A stretch of DNA of 33,692 nt. Origin: an uncultured Pirellulaceae bacterium. Lineage in GTDB: Bacteria; Planctomycetota; Planctomycetia; Pirellulales; Pirellulaceae. Numbering within the stretch: the stretch's first letter is position 1; each line of letters begins with the position of its first letter. The stretch covers positions 1 to 33,692 of the forward strand of contig CALKNI010000040.1 in the NCBI GenBank assembly GCA_938091115.1. Reading direction: 5' to 3'. Under the pieces are notes generated by a model, which made no database searches, was not told where the DNA came from, and worked only from the letters and a program-made list of their open reading frames with translations. The position numbers and the translations under genes were made by a program. Positions 22,815-33,623 of the stretch are shown piece by piece.

Positions 22815-25093
22815 TTATTCTTCTGCCTCACGGTCCCGGTCGTCGCTTCTTGAATTCGAACTTCAGCCTCTTCCAGAAGTGGTAACGCGTTCTGTAGTTC
22901 TTCAGGGAACCAGCGGCGTGAGGGATTTGTGTGATCTCGGCTGCTAGCCGTATGCTGACGGTTACCATACAGAAAAGCCCAGTTTGTCGGACGCCAGTAT
23001 CGGAACCATAGATCGTTCTTGTGCCCAATCGCTGCTCGCAGCATCTCAGCCGATTCTGGCACGAGCGATTCCAAGACCTTCGAGTTACGGTTTTTGTTGC
23101 GCTTAATCGAACTGACCTGATTGGCAAATCCCAGTTGCGATGCGAATGTGCGAGCTGCCAGCCAGTGGCCGGCTGAGTTCAGGTGCAGTCCGTTGCGGGA
23201 AACGTCGGGCGGCCCATCTGATGACTGGATTGCCGCGAACAGATCGACGACAGGCAGTTGCTGCTGGCGTCCCAGTTTTCGGATTTCGTCGGCGTACCGT
23301 GCCAACGTTGCGTTCCGCTTGTCGATGTCCAATTCCAACTGTAACGGATTGCGAAACGGAACCGGAGTCACGAGCACGATGCGTTTGGTGTACTTCGCGA
23401 ATTGATCGAGATGTTGCTGATAGGCTGCTGTGAATTCGTCGAGCCGATCCAGTCCGTCCAGCGATTCGGATTGTCCCATCCAAAAGAACACGATGTCAGA
23501 TTCAATCTGTGTTCGATCATCACTTTCGCCGTAGTCCGGCTTCGCCACTGCGTAGAAGTTGCGAGGGCGTTGTTGCTGGTAAACGGTGTCGGCTTGCCAG
23601 GCGAGGTTTCTCATCCGCACCTTGTGTTGTGGATGTGCGGCTGCAAGCAGTGTTTCGAGATACCCGTGTCGTCCACTTTCCAACGCATTCGTACTGCCCA
23701 CAATCACGATCGTTTGGTCGCGATCGATGGTGAATCCATCGGCGAAAGCGGGCACGGGATCTTTCCGTCGAACGAGCGGCCGAAGCAATGTCGGAACCAG
23801 ACTATAGTTGTTGAGTTCAGCCAGGTTCGCACCTGGTTCAAAATGCCAAAGATTGGCCAGAGACAGCCGTTCTTCGTCCAGCTGCAGAAAGATTTGCTCT
23901 GGCTTCCCCGCAATACCGCCTGGCGCGCCGTGATCCATCACTCGAACGGCGATTATATTTTTACCTGGTTTTAAAACTCCAGCAGGAACCGGATAGTTTC
24001 GCACAGTGTAATGGTGGCCAGGATTCTCATAACCGCCGACTCGTGTGCCATTGACCCATGTAACGTCCATGTCGTCGATTTCACCCAGATGGATCGTTGC
24101 GGCAGCTTTGGCCTGTTCCACCGATAGTTCGATACTCTTTCGGAACCAGACGACCCCATCGAATTCAGGTAGCTCGACGGTGTCAAAGTGATTTGGCACC
24201 GTCATCGTTTTCCATTTGCCATGGTCGAAATTTGGCTTGGCCCACGCTTCCCCCTGTGATCCGGGATCGATTGCCATGATCAGTTTCGACCAATACGGCA
24301 GTTCCTTTTTGGGAAACTTCGCGATCAACTCCTCTTCGTTAAGCCCAGCTAATTCAATCTTTGGATTGTGTGTCAGAGTGGGGTTGCGATAGGCGACCGT
24401 CTGAGCCTCTCCAGCATGAATTTGAAACGCGATTTTTCCAGACAATTCGCCGTCGATATCCTCAATGGCCGTACACAGCTCACCATTCACTGCAGTCCAA
24501 ATACGATGCCCGACGGCAAGAATTTCGTACCGGTTCCAGTCGCCTTTCTTCAAGACCTTAACGGCGCGATCATTCCAGTCCAGCTTCCCGCGACCGTGTT
24601 CGTGGTACAGGTTGCCCCACACATTGCCAATCACCGGGTCGTGCCCGACGTCCGCCTGATAACCCATCGCATGCCCGTGAGCGTCTACCGGCTTCGAGCG
24701 AAATTGAATGCCTGCGTTACGGTTTTCCGGCGTTAGCTTGATGTCTACCGCCAAATAAAAGTCCTTCACTTCAACGTCGGACCAGATGAATTCGTTATCG
24801 GGTATGCTACTGTCCGAATGCCCAACGATGGCGCCGTCCTTGACTGACCAGTAACCCTCGTTTCCCTTCCAGCCATTCAGGTTTGTATCATTGAAGAAAT
24901 TTTCGTCTTCGGCGTTACCAACGCCTGTCATCAGCCGTTTGATTTTGTAATTTGGGCTGGAATCGGCAGCTTTATTTTTTTTCTTCGGTTGTGAGTTGGA
25001 AATGGGTGTTTTTTCGTGTGACCAACAACTCGCAATCAAGAGCAGAACTACCCATGTGATCGAAAAAGTGAATTTTAAGATATGTATTCCCAA
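22811..25093 (-). CDS. Lipoprotein with DUF1080, sialate-O-acetylesterase-like and SGNH domains
   Basis: Three domains follow a lipoprotein signal. DUF1080 (3-keto-disaccharide-hydrolase family, concanavalin-like; about 80-255 of the longest frame) has FFNDTNLNGWKGNEGYWSV and DGAIVG. A sialate-O-acetylesterase-type beta-sandwich (about 285-440) has VVWFRKSIEL, IDDMDVTWVNG and NIIAVRVMD. An SGNH/GDSL-like domain (about 475-680) has IVIVGSTNALESGRHGYLE and RNGLHLNSAGHW. The frame opens at a TTG at 25144, but the TTG at 25093 has GAGAGG 6 bases upstream and gives the signal GIHILKFTFSITWVVLLLIASC, with lipobox IASC, so it is preferred. SGNH block I is altered (GST in place of GDS), so esterase activity is uncertain. 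It is the first gene of the operon and overlaps the next by ATGA. The role may be to act on oxidised or acylated sugars. Confidence 0.85.
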   Translation of the reverse strand: MGIHILKFTFSITWVVLLLIASCWSHEKTPISNSQPKKKNKAADSSPNYKIKRLMTGVGNAEDENFFNDTNLNGWKGNEGYWSVKDGAIVGHSDSSIPDNEFIWSDVEVKDFYLAVDIKLTPENRNAGIQFRSKPVDAHGHAMGYQADVGHDPVIGNVWGNLYHEHGRGKLDWNDRAVKVLKKGDWNRYEILAVGHRIWTAVNGELCTAIEDIDGELSGKIAFQIHAGEAQTVAYRNPTLTHNPKIELAGLNEEELIAKFPKKELPYWSKLIMAIDPGSQGEAWAKPNFDHGKWKTMTVPNHFDTVELPEFDGVVWFRKSIELSVEQAKAAATIHLGEIDDMDVTWVNGTRVGGYENPGHHYTVRNYPVPAGVLKPGKNIIAVRVMDHGAPGGIAGKPEQIFLQLDEERLSLANLWHFEPGANLAELNNYSLVPTLLRPLVRRKDPVPAFADGFTIDRDQTIVIVGSTNALESGRHGYLETLLAAAHPQHKVRMRNLAWQADTVYQQQRPRNFYAVAKPDYGESDDRTQIESDIVFFWMGQSESLDGLDRLDEFTAAYQQHLDQFAKYTKRIVLVTPVPFRNPLQLELDIDKRNATLARYADEIRKLGRQQQLPVVDLFAAIQSSDGPPDVSRNGLHLNSAGHWLAARTFASQLGFANQVSSIKRNKNRNSKVLESLVPESAEMLRAAIGHKNDLWFRYWRPTNWAFLYGNRQHTASSRDHTNPSRRWFPEELQNALPLLEEAEVRIQEATTGTVRQKNK

Positions 25094-25611
25094 TTTAATC
25101 CTCTCAAGTAAATCTAATCTGTTTACATTCACAATTTGCAGCAAGCGCTATCCTGTTATCTTCTATCAGAATCTGAAGGATGTCCAACTTTTTAGCACCA
25201 AATGCGGAGACTGTTGTTCAAATCGACGAATGTAACTGAGTGATGAATGATAGGCAATTAGATGTGTTAAGACGGGATTTTCGGTCCGAGTCTAGACTTA
25301 TAGTAATTTCGTGGCCATCAATCATAAATCGATTGAGAGTCTGTAGCGCGAGTGCTTTCGCGCATTGAGATGGGACAAAGACTTTACGGCTGTCGAGTTA
25401 GTTAACTCTCAATAGGAGTGCTTTGCTGTGTGCTCGTGCTCGGTATATTGTCATGAATTCATTCATTTTGAGCTGAAGGAAATGCATTCGTCCTACCAAA
25501 TCTTTTCGCACAAAATATTCATTTTCAGTAATCTTAATTGCGATATGCAAGCTAATCACGATTCATCGTAAATTATGGTCTTGGTCGTAGCAGTCGCCAG
25601 AGGTTTGGGTG
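25094..25611. other. Divergent control region upstream of the operon and thiC
   Basis: No gene is supported here. Promoter elements for the minus-strand operon should lie in 25100-25300, but I could not find a -35/-10 pair with proper spacing. The main visible signal is the fold-back element at 25332-25413. The 90-codon minus-strand frame at 25563-25835 overlaps the riboswitch and is a shadow. Confidence 0.5.
25332..25413. other. Fold-back element with competing pairings
   Basis: ATTGAGAG (25332-25339) pairs with CTCTCAAT (25406-25413), enclosing a GCGCGA/TCGCGC hairpin (25346-25351 with 25358-25363, 6-nt loop). A second copy of ATTGAGA at 25364-25370 can pair with the same TCTCAAT, so two folds exclude each other. 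Arms GAGTTA/TAACTC (25395-25400, 25403-25408) overlap the last strand. It lies between the divergent operon and the thiC promoter, and may be a leader RNA or a protein-binding site. Confidence 0.35.
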
Positions 25612-25640
25612 TTGACCAAGAATTTCTGAAAAGCGATACT
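25612..25640 (+). promoter_or_regulatory. Sigma-70-type promoter for thiC
   Basis: TTGACC (25612-25617, 5 of 6 consensus) and GATACT (25635-25640, 4 of 6) are separated by exactly 17 bases. Transcription would start near 25647, right at the 5' edge of the TPP riboswitch, which supports the call. Confidence 0.65.
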
Positions 25641-25648
25641 GTTGATAT

Positions 25649-25735
25649 CCGCGGGGGTGTCCTTTTTGGGCTGAGAGTTTTGGACGACATGATTCGAAAC
25701 AACCCTTCGAACCTGATACGGGTCATACCGACGAA

Positions 25736-25742
<7 letters not shown>
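25649..25742 (+). promoter_or_regulatory. TPP (THI-box) riboswitch aptamer
   Basis: The conserved blocks appear in order: GGGGGTG (25653-25659), CTGAGAG (25671-25677), CCCTTCGAACCTGAT (25703-25717) and GAAGGGA (25733-25739). CCCTTC pairs with GAAGGG to form P4. P5 is CGG..T/ACCG around 25719-25730. An extra arm, GTTTTG/CGAAAC (25677-25682 with 25695-25700), forms a P3a extension. The element binds thiamin pyrophosphate and represses the gene behind it. It stands directly upstream of thiC, the most common target of this class. Confidence 0.95.
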
Positions 25743-27892
<2,150 letters not shown>

Positions 27893-27943
27893 GACGCCCA
27901 AGGAATGTTTTTTTGATTTGCACAACCATGGCTGTCGTCTAGT

Positions 27944-28957
27944 TCAACGAGACGTTGGTTGGTCGCGCCGGTGTGATTCCAATGAAAGTGTTTGTTTTTC
28001 GACCTTGCTAGAGGAGTCGACGTTCTTCGCTTCGATCAGCCGCTTGTCACCGGGGGTCATTTTCTGAGTCGCTTTCGATGAAAGAAGACCTTGGGAAACC
28101 AGGAAACGATCCGTTTCGATCAGAACATGGTTGAACCAAGGCTTCTTTCCAAAGAACGAGTGCCCGGCGCCTTCGGCAAGCCAAAGGTTGATACGGTCGC
28201 CTACTCCAAGGTCTTTTAGTTGGGTATGTGCCGCGCCCCAACCTTCCAACCATTTTTCATCTTCAGTTCCAAAGAAGACAATTGCGGGAGCAAAGTCATT
28301 AGTGAGATGCTGGAGGGCATCCACCTCGGGGAATTTTGAGTCAAACGTTGCCAATGCAGGATTGAACAACAGGTAGGCAACCACGCTGGTGTCGATTTCT
28401 GTTGGATCAGCTGGATCATTTAAGCCAGTGTTGGTCGTTGCGAGAATACTAACGTGTCCGCCTGCAGAACCGCCTCCTGCAATTACTTTTGTGGGGTCGA
28501 GCCCGAGCTCTTGGGAGTGTTGTTTCACCCAACGGATTGCGCTTTTGGCGTCGGTAATGCAGAATTGTTTTCGCGACACGCCTGTTGGTAACTTTTGGCT
28601 GGCGAGAACCAACCGGTAATTGGCTGTAACCGCAACCAGCCCCCGACTGGCGAAATAGTGGCAAAACTTTTGGAATTGTTTTAGGTCACCACCACCCCAA
28701 GCACCACCGTGAAATAACAACACACAGGGCCCTTTTGCGTTTGAGGGGTCATGCCCTTTGGGGAAGTAAACCTCCAATTCGCGCGGCTGGCCCGCGGAGT
28801 GTTTGTAGACATACCGCTTCATCTCGATACCGACTTCATCAGTCGAGCTTCTCACTGGAGTAATCGCTCCACTATTCGGTGTTTGAGCAAGGCACATGTC
28901 GGAAGACAGTAGTGTTCCTAGCGTAAAAACAAAAATGGAGCTGGTCAGTAGTTTCAT
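27944..28957 (-). CDS. Exported BD-FAE-like esterase (alpha/beta hydrolase)
   Basis: A signal peptide covers residues 1-24 (TLLSSDMCLA-Q). The hydrolase domain (about 48-290) has the oxyanion-hole motif HGGAWGGG from His83, then ANYRL, a helix with DAKSAIRWVKQH, nucleophile Ser164 in GGGSAGGH, acid Asp233 in FGTEDEKW and base His266 in GAGHSFF. This set matches carboxylesterase/acetyl-esterase proteins of the BD-FAE type, which cut acetyl or feruloyl groups from plant or algal glycans. The C-terminal ~50 residues are a polar, basic tail without clear fold. Unlike the hydrolases at 5680-8041 it has no EF-hand. It converges on thiC with only 51 bases between them and no clear terminator. Its own promoter should lie in the ~150-base gap upstream. 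Substrate is unknown. Confidence 0.88.
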   Translation of the reverse strand: MKLLTSSIFVFTLGTLLSSDMCLAQTPNSGAITPVRSSTDEVGIEMKRYVYKHSAGQPRELEVYFPKGHDPSNAKGPCVLLFHGGAWGGGDLKQFQKFCHYFASRGLVAVTANYRLVLASQKLPTGVSRKQFCITDAKSAIRWVKQHSQELGLDPTKVIAGGGSAGGHVSILATTNTGLNDPADPTEIDTSVVAYLLFNPALATFDSKFPEVDALQHLTNDFAPAIVFFGTEDEKWLEGWGAAHTQLKDLGVGDRINLWLAEGAGHSFFGKKPWFNHVLIETDRFLVSQGLLSSKATQKMTPGDKRLIEAKNVDSSSKVEKQTLSLESHRRDQPTSR

Positions 28958-29106
28958 AGTTCGAATCCGTCAGCAGAGTTGAGACTGATTGTAATTTGCT
29001 TCTGAAATAGGTTTTTTCTAAATGGGAGAAGCTAGAAATGCGATTTATTACCCGAAGCAACCAAACTGAGGTAAAGGATTGAGTGTTAAAGTTCTGTCAG
29101 CTGAGG

Positions 29107-30501
29107 CTACGAAATAATTTGATTCACTACCCGGCCGTGTACGTCGGTCAGCCGGAAGTCGCGACCGGCGTGGCGGAACGTCAAACGCTCGTGATCGATT
29201 CCGAGTAGGTGAAGCATTGTGGCATGGAGATCGTGCGTGTGCACCCCATCTTCAGCTGTTCGAATTCCATATTCATCTGACATTCCATGCACGATTCCAC
29301 CTTTTACTCCTCCACCGGCCATCCACGAAGAGAAGCAATGTTTGTGGTGTTCGCGGCCTGCGTGATCGGCTCGCTCATGGAAGGGCGTGCGACCGAATTC
29401 GGTGGTCCAAACCACAAGTGTGCTATCCAACATGCCTCGTTGTTTTAGATCCGTGAGCAATCCGGCAATCGGCTTATCAATTGCCTTTGCTAATTTCTCA
29501 TGATCTGACATATTTCCATGCGAGTCCCAGTTATTGCTCGACCCAACATCGATCAATTCCAGAAACCGTACCCCCCGTTCGGCAAGTCTGCGGGCAACGA
29601 GACATTGCCACCCAAACCCTGCGGTGGTGTCTCGCTGAATGCCGTAAAGTTCTAGCGTCGCCGCGGTTTCGCCGGAAAAGTCAAAGGCTTCGGGTGCCTC
29701 CCGTTGCATTCCAAAAGCAGTTTCGAAGGATCGAATACGAGCATTCAGCATTTGATCAGCGGCTCGCTTTCTGAGATGGTTTTCGTTCAGCTTATTCCTA
29801 AGATTCAGCTCCATTTGCTGTAGTCCTCCCTCGGCCAGTCGGGGGCGGATGTTGGGTAGCGGTTGCCTTCCGGGGAGAACGTGGGTTCCCTGGTGGCACG
29901 CGGGCAGAAAATCACTGCCCCAAGTTTGTGTACCTGCGTAAGGAGCGGAAGGAGCCAAAACCATAAATGAGGGCATGTTCTGGTTGACGGTGCCGAGTCC
30001 ATAGCTAACCCAGGAACCGGCACTTGGTCGCGCAAACTGGGCGGAACCCGTGTGAGCCGCGAGTGTTGCTTTATCGTGTCCGTCACTATCGCAGTGCATC
30101 GCGTTGAGGACGCAGATGTCATCAATCACCGAGCCAAGGTGCGGGAACAGTTCGCTGACCCACGCCCCGCTTTGCCCGTATTGTTTGAATTGATAACGCG
30201 GCTTGATTAGGAACCTTTTGAACTCTCCAGATGTGTTGAGCCAACGTGAAGCAGTAATGGATTTACCATGGTCTTTCGTCAGCTGCGGTCGATGATTGAA
30301 TGTGTCAACTTGGGATACGCCGCCAGTTGAGTAAAGAAAGATTACCCGTTCTGCTTTTGCCGCATGATGGCCGGATCGCGGTTTGAGGGGGTCTTCGGCA
30401 AGGGCCATGTTCTCACCGATCATTCCAGCCAGTGCGATTGCTCCGAACCCGCCGGACGCGCGACTCAGAAACTCCCGGCGAGTTGTGCCAATGTTGTTCA
30501 T
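29107..30501 (-). CDS. Tat-exported DUF1501 protein (third copy)
   Basis: From the ATG at 30501 (464 aa) it starts MNNIGTTRREFLSRASGGFG, a twin-arginine signal with hydrophobic stretch AIALAGMIGENMALA. The DUF1501 body has STGGVSQVDTFNHRP, LNAMHCDSDGHDKATLAAH, GSWVSYGLG, CLVARRLAERGVRFLELIDVG, LVVWTTEFGRTP and HTHDLHATMLHLLGIDHE. A TTG at 30519 would overlap the upstream stop but adds residues without family similarity; the ATG, with an AGAAGAG ahead of it, is better. It follows the third PSD1 gene by 14 bases, so the two form a separate two-gene operon with the same order as in the large operon. The block TTEFGRTP differs from the GGEFGR of the operon copies. Confidence 0.92.
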   Translation of the reverse strand: MNNIGTTRREFLSRASGGFGAIALAGMIGENMALAEDPLKPRSGHHAAKAERVIFLYSTGGVSQVDTFNHRPQLTKDHGKSITASRWLNTSGEFKRFLIKPRYQFKQYGQSGAWVSELFPHLGSVIDDICVLNAMHCDSDGHDKATLAAHTGSAQFARPSAGSWVSYGLGTVNQNMPSFMVLAPSAPYAGTQTWGSDFLPACHQGTHVLPGRQPLPNIRPRLAEGGLQQMELNLRNKLNENHLRKRAADQMLNARIRSFETAFGMQREAPEAFDFSGETAATLELYGIQRDTTAGFGWQCLVARRLAERGVRFLELIDVGSSNNWDSHGNMSDHEKLAKAIDKPIAGLLTDLKQRGMLDSTLVVWTTEFGRTPFHERADHAGREHHKHCFSSWMAGGGVKGGIVHGMSDEYGIRTAEDGVHTHDLHATMLHLLGIDHERLTFRHAGRDFRLTDVHGRVVNQIIS

Positions 30502-30515
30502 AGGTATGACTCTTC

Positions 30516-33500
30516 TCAATCGACATATAAAAATTGATTGCTTGTGATTAGCACTCTACCAAAGGCGGACCAGACAGCTGTGTCGCGATTATTTTCAGCA
30601 GTATCTTTCGCGATTTCTTTACGATAGGCAGCAAGGAAGTTGAGGGATTCCTGAATATCAGATTCCGCGGGTATTTGACCGTGCGCTGCCTCGAAAGCCC
30701 ATACGATTTTGCTTCGGTCGTCCCCCGTTACGATAGCGATTCGCTTTGCGAAATCTTGTGCCTGCTCGTGCACGAAAGGTGAGTTCATTAAAAAGAGGGC
30801 CTGAGTCGGAGTTGTCGTTGGCTGGCGTTTTGCCACACTTTGGTTGGGGTCGGCGGCGTCAAATAAAGCTAAATACGGGTGTCTTTGGTTGCGCTGGACC
30901 ATCAGGTAGACACTGCGATGATTAGAATCGTAAACCGCATGAAAAGGGTTGTGAATCGTAAAGCCCCATGTCTCCACCGGTGGGAAAGGGTGGGCTGACG
31001 GAACCTTTCGATCGAGATTCCCGCTGATTGCGAGCATCGCATCTCGAGTGGACTCAGCATCGAGGGGACGTCTTGAGTATCGCCAATAGAATCGATTGCC
31101 CGGGTCGATGACAAAGTTGGCCTGATTATCGATACTGGCCCGTTGGTAGGTTTTTGAACTCATGATCCAATGATGAAGAGATTTTACAGACCAGCCCGAT
31201 GCGATAAATTTTGCGGCGAGCCAGTCCAGTAATCCTGGATGCGTTGGTAACTCGCCTCGCGTACCAAAATCACTTGGTGTCGCAACGATCCCTTGACCAA
31301 AGTGCCATTGCCAGACGCGATTCACAAAAACGCGCGCCGTCAGCGGGTTTGTAGGGCGCGTGATCCAATTAGCCAAGTCGAGTCGACCGCTGCCCGCACC
31401 ATTGGCGACTAGATCTCCTCCGAGAACTTTGAGATTGCGGCGCGGGATTTCATCTCCTAGTCGATGAGGCTCGCCGCGTTTTTGCAAACGAGCGTTGACT
31501 GGCGAACCCTCGGTGACGCCGTAAGCGAAGGGGTAAGTAATCGAAGCCGCAGCCATTTGCCGCTTGGTCGTGAGTTCTTTGAGTTTCCCATCGATTACGG
31601 CAAGCCGTTCTTTGGAAGCTGTGTCCATGACGCGAGGTAAAACCGAGCTTGTACCCGGTGCGTTAAAAGCCACGCTTTGGAGTCCAACGTTGTCGATGTC
31701 TCGCGCACAGGCAGATCCCTCCACAAATCCAAACCCATCACAAATAAAGCAATCGGCGACACCGTCCCAGTTCGCGCCTGTACTTTTATTACGAAAGCTT
31801 GTCAGTTGATCAGCGGTAGCAATGATCCCCGAGTACTTTTTTTTGTCTGGGTCAATTGCTAGTTGCAGTGTGTACCAGGTTCCGGGTGTGAGTTTGCAAA
31901 TGGTTTCCCATTTGTTTCCATTTCGAATCGCAAATTCCGTCGATGTTGCACTGCACTCCACGGCGAGCGACTGGATAACGCCTCGACCGAGGTAAAACCG
32001 AAAAGCCCCTTTCTGGAGAGATCCTGCGGCTGTCCGGAAGTCGACTGTAAAGTACATTTGACTTCCCGGTGTGGCCTTCAGGCCGTTTTCGAAAACGTAG
32101 CGGAGACCGTCTGTCGGTTGGCCGCTGCCGAGCCTGACTCCAACTTTTCCTGTTGGGTGAATATGATCGAACGGGCTCTGTGCTTCAGTTGTTACATCAA
32201 TCGGTCCTGCGCTAACCCAGGGTTGACCGGGTGGTTGGCCAGGTTTCTGTGACTCGAATCCGAGATCTGCACCACCAGCGACAAAGTTTGGGTTGAGTTC
32301 AACGAGTTCGCCTTTCAACTCCGCAATTTCACGGTCCAAGTTTGCAAGCGTTTCCTGCTTTGCTTTGTCTCGCTTTGCGGCTTCTTTGGCAGGTACCAGC
32401 GGTGGGAAATCCGCTGGTCGCTTCTGCTCCTCGCCACCGGGAAACGCCCATTTTGTACTTTGCATGATCCCGTAAAGTGCGTAGTAGTCTTCCGCCGACA
32501 CGGGGTCGTATTTGTGGTCGTGACAACGCGCGCAACCAATCGAGAGGCCTAGCAGGGAACGACCTACCGAATCAATTACGTCAGCAAAGTCAAGGTATTG
32601 GTAGGTAGGTGCAGCCTTGTAACCGTAGCGTTTACCGATTGCGAGGAAGCCAGTGGCAGTGACTCGGTCGGCATATTCCGCGGCGGAGCCATCGCGAGCA
32701 AGAATATCGCCGGCAATTTGTTCGCGAATAAATTCGTTAAATGGCTGGTCTTTGTTGAAGGCATCGATCACCCAGTTGCGGTACTTATAAGCTTCCCGAA
32801 CTGGATAGTCGGAGCCATCGCCGGCAGTGTCTGCGTAGCGTGCAACGTCGAGCCAATGTCGCCCCCAACGCTCGCCATACGCCGACGAAGCAAGCAACCG
32901 TTCTATAACTGCTTCAAATGCGTTTTCGGATTCGTCATTTACAAAAGCATCGATTTCGCTCGGCGTTGGCGGAAGACCTGTGAGGTCGAACGTTGCTCTG
33001 CGAATCAATGTTCGGCGATCAGCGGCAGGAACAGGTGACAAGTTTTTTTTCTTCAGCTGGGCGAGCACAAATGCGTCAATCGGATTTTGCGGTTGAGGGC
33101 TGTTCGCATCGTAAGGTGAGATCGGTTTTTTTAAGGGTTGGAATGCCCAGAAATTTTTAGCTTCCTCAAGGCTCATTGCCGTCGTCGTTGCTGCTTCGGT
33201 TCGTGGATCCGTGGCTCCACGTTTGACCCATGCTTCTAAGACCGCAACTTCCTGCTCGGTGAGTTGGTTTGAGGGGGGCATTTCCAAATCGAAATCTTCA
33301 TACTTCACAGCTTGAATTAGTAGGCTATCCTCAGGTTGGCCCGGATGAATTGCTTGGCCACGTTCACCGCCACGAAACCAGCCGTCACGAGAATCAAGCC
33401 GCAGGCCACCTTCCTGTTTTTTCTCCCCATGACATTCCTGACAATGTTTAACAAGCAATGGCCGCACATTCGACTCAAAAAAATCTTCATCGCTTTGCGC

Positions 33501-33623
33501 GGAGCAGGTTGTCAATTCTGATATCAGGCAGATTGCGATTGCTATGACTAAAGCTTGCCATATCGAAGTATTTCTCGGTGATTGCAATAGCATCGGCAAC
33601 CATTTACGAGATTTGGGTTTCAT
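30516..33623 (-). CDS. PSCyt1-DUF1549-DUF1553 (PSD1) multiheme protein with a lectin-like insert
   Basis: The chosen start is the ATG at 33623 (1035 aa); a GTG at 33644 would add seven residues. A hydrophobic signal (IWQALVIAIAICLISELTTCSAQ) is followed by PSCyt1 with heme site CQECH (about 61-65) and GGLRLDSRDGWFRGG. DUF1549 (about 160-365) contains DLTGLPPTPSEIDAFV, WLDVARYADTAGDGSDYP and CARCHDHKYDP. A coiled, charged stretch (about 410-440) leads to an insert at about 460-650 that resembles a concanavalin-A-like lectin domain (FRFYLGRGVIQSLAVE, GTWYTLQLAIDPDKKKYSG). DUF1553 follows from about 750 (ARVFVNRVWQWHFGQG, FGTRGELPTHPGLLDWLA, RRPLDAESTRDAMLAISG) to ITSNQFLYVD. It pairs with the DUF1501 gene just downstream. 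It is complete; only 69 bases of upstream sequence fall inside the window. Confidence 0.93.
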   Translation of the reverse strand: MKPKSRKWLPMLLQSPRNTSIWQALVIAIAICLISELTTCSAQSDEDFFESNVRPLLVKHCQECHGEKKQEGGLRLDSRDGWFRGGERGQAIHPGQPEDSLLIQAVKYEDFDLEMPPSNQLTEQEVAVLEAWVKRGATDPRTEAATTTAMSLEEAKNFWAFQPLKKPISPYDANSPQPQNPIDAFVLAQLKKKNLSPVPAADRRTLIRRATFDLTGLPPTPSEIDAFVNDESENAFEAVIERLLASSAYGERWGRHWLDVARYADTAGDGSDYPVREAYKYRNWVIDAFNKDQPFNEFIREQIAGDILARDGSAAEYADRVTATGFLAIGKRYGYKAAPTYQYLDFADVIDSVGRSLLGLSIGCARCHDHKYDPVSAEDYYALYGIMQSTKWAFPGGEEQKRPADFPPLVPAKEAAKRDKAKQETLANLDREIAELKGELVELNPNFVAGGADLGFESQKPGQPPGQPWVSAGPIDVTTEAQSPFDHIHPTGKVGVRLGSGQPTDGLRYVFENGLKATPGSQMYFTVDFRTAAGSLQKGAFRFYLGRGVIQSLAVECSATSTEFAIRNGNKWETICKLTPGTWYTLQLAIDPDKKKYSGIIATADQLTSFRNKSTGANWDGVADCFICDGFGFVEGSACARDIDNVGLQSVAFNAPGTSSVLPRVMDTASKERLAVIDGKLKELTTKRQMAAASITYPFAYGVTEGSPVNARLQKRGEPHRLGDEIPRRNLKVLGGDLVANGAGSGRLDLANWITRPTNPLTARVFVNRVWQWHFGQGIVATPSDFGTRGELPTHPGLLDWLAAKFIASGWSVKSLHHWIMSSKTYQRASIDNQANFVIDPGNRFYWRYSRRPLDAESTRDAMLAISGNLDRKVPSAHPFPPVETWGFTIHNPFHAVYDSNHRSVYLMVQRNQRHPYLALFDAADPNQSVAKRQPTTTPTQALFLMNSPFVHEQAQDFAKRIAIVTGDDRSKIVWAFEAAHGQIPAESDIQESLNFLAAYRKEIAKDTAENNRDTAVWSAFGRVLITSNQFLYVD

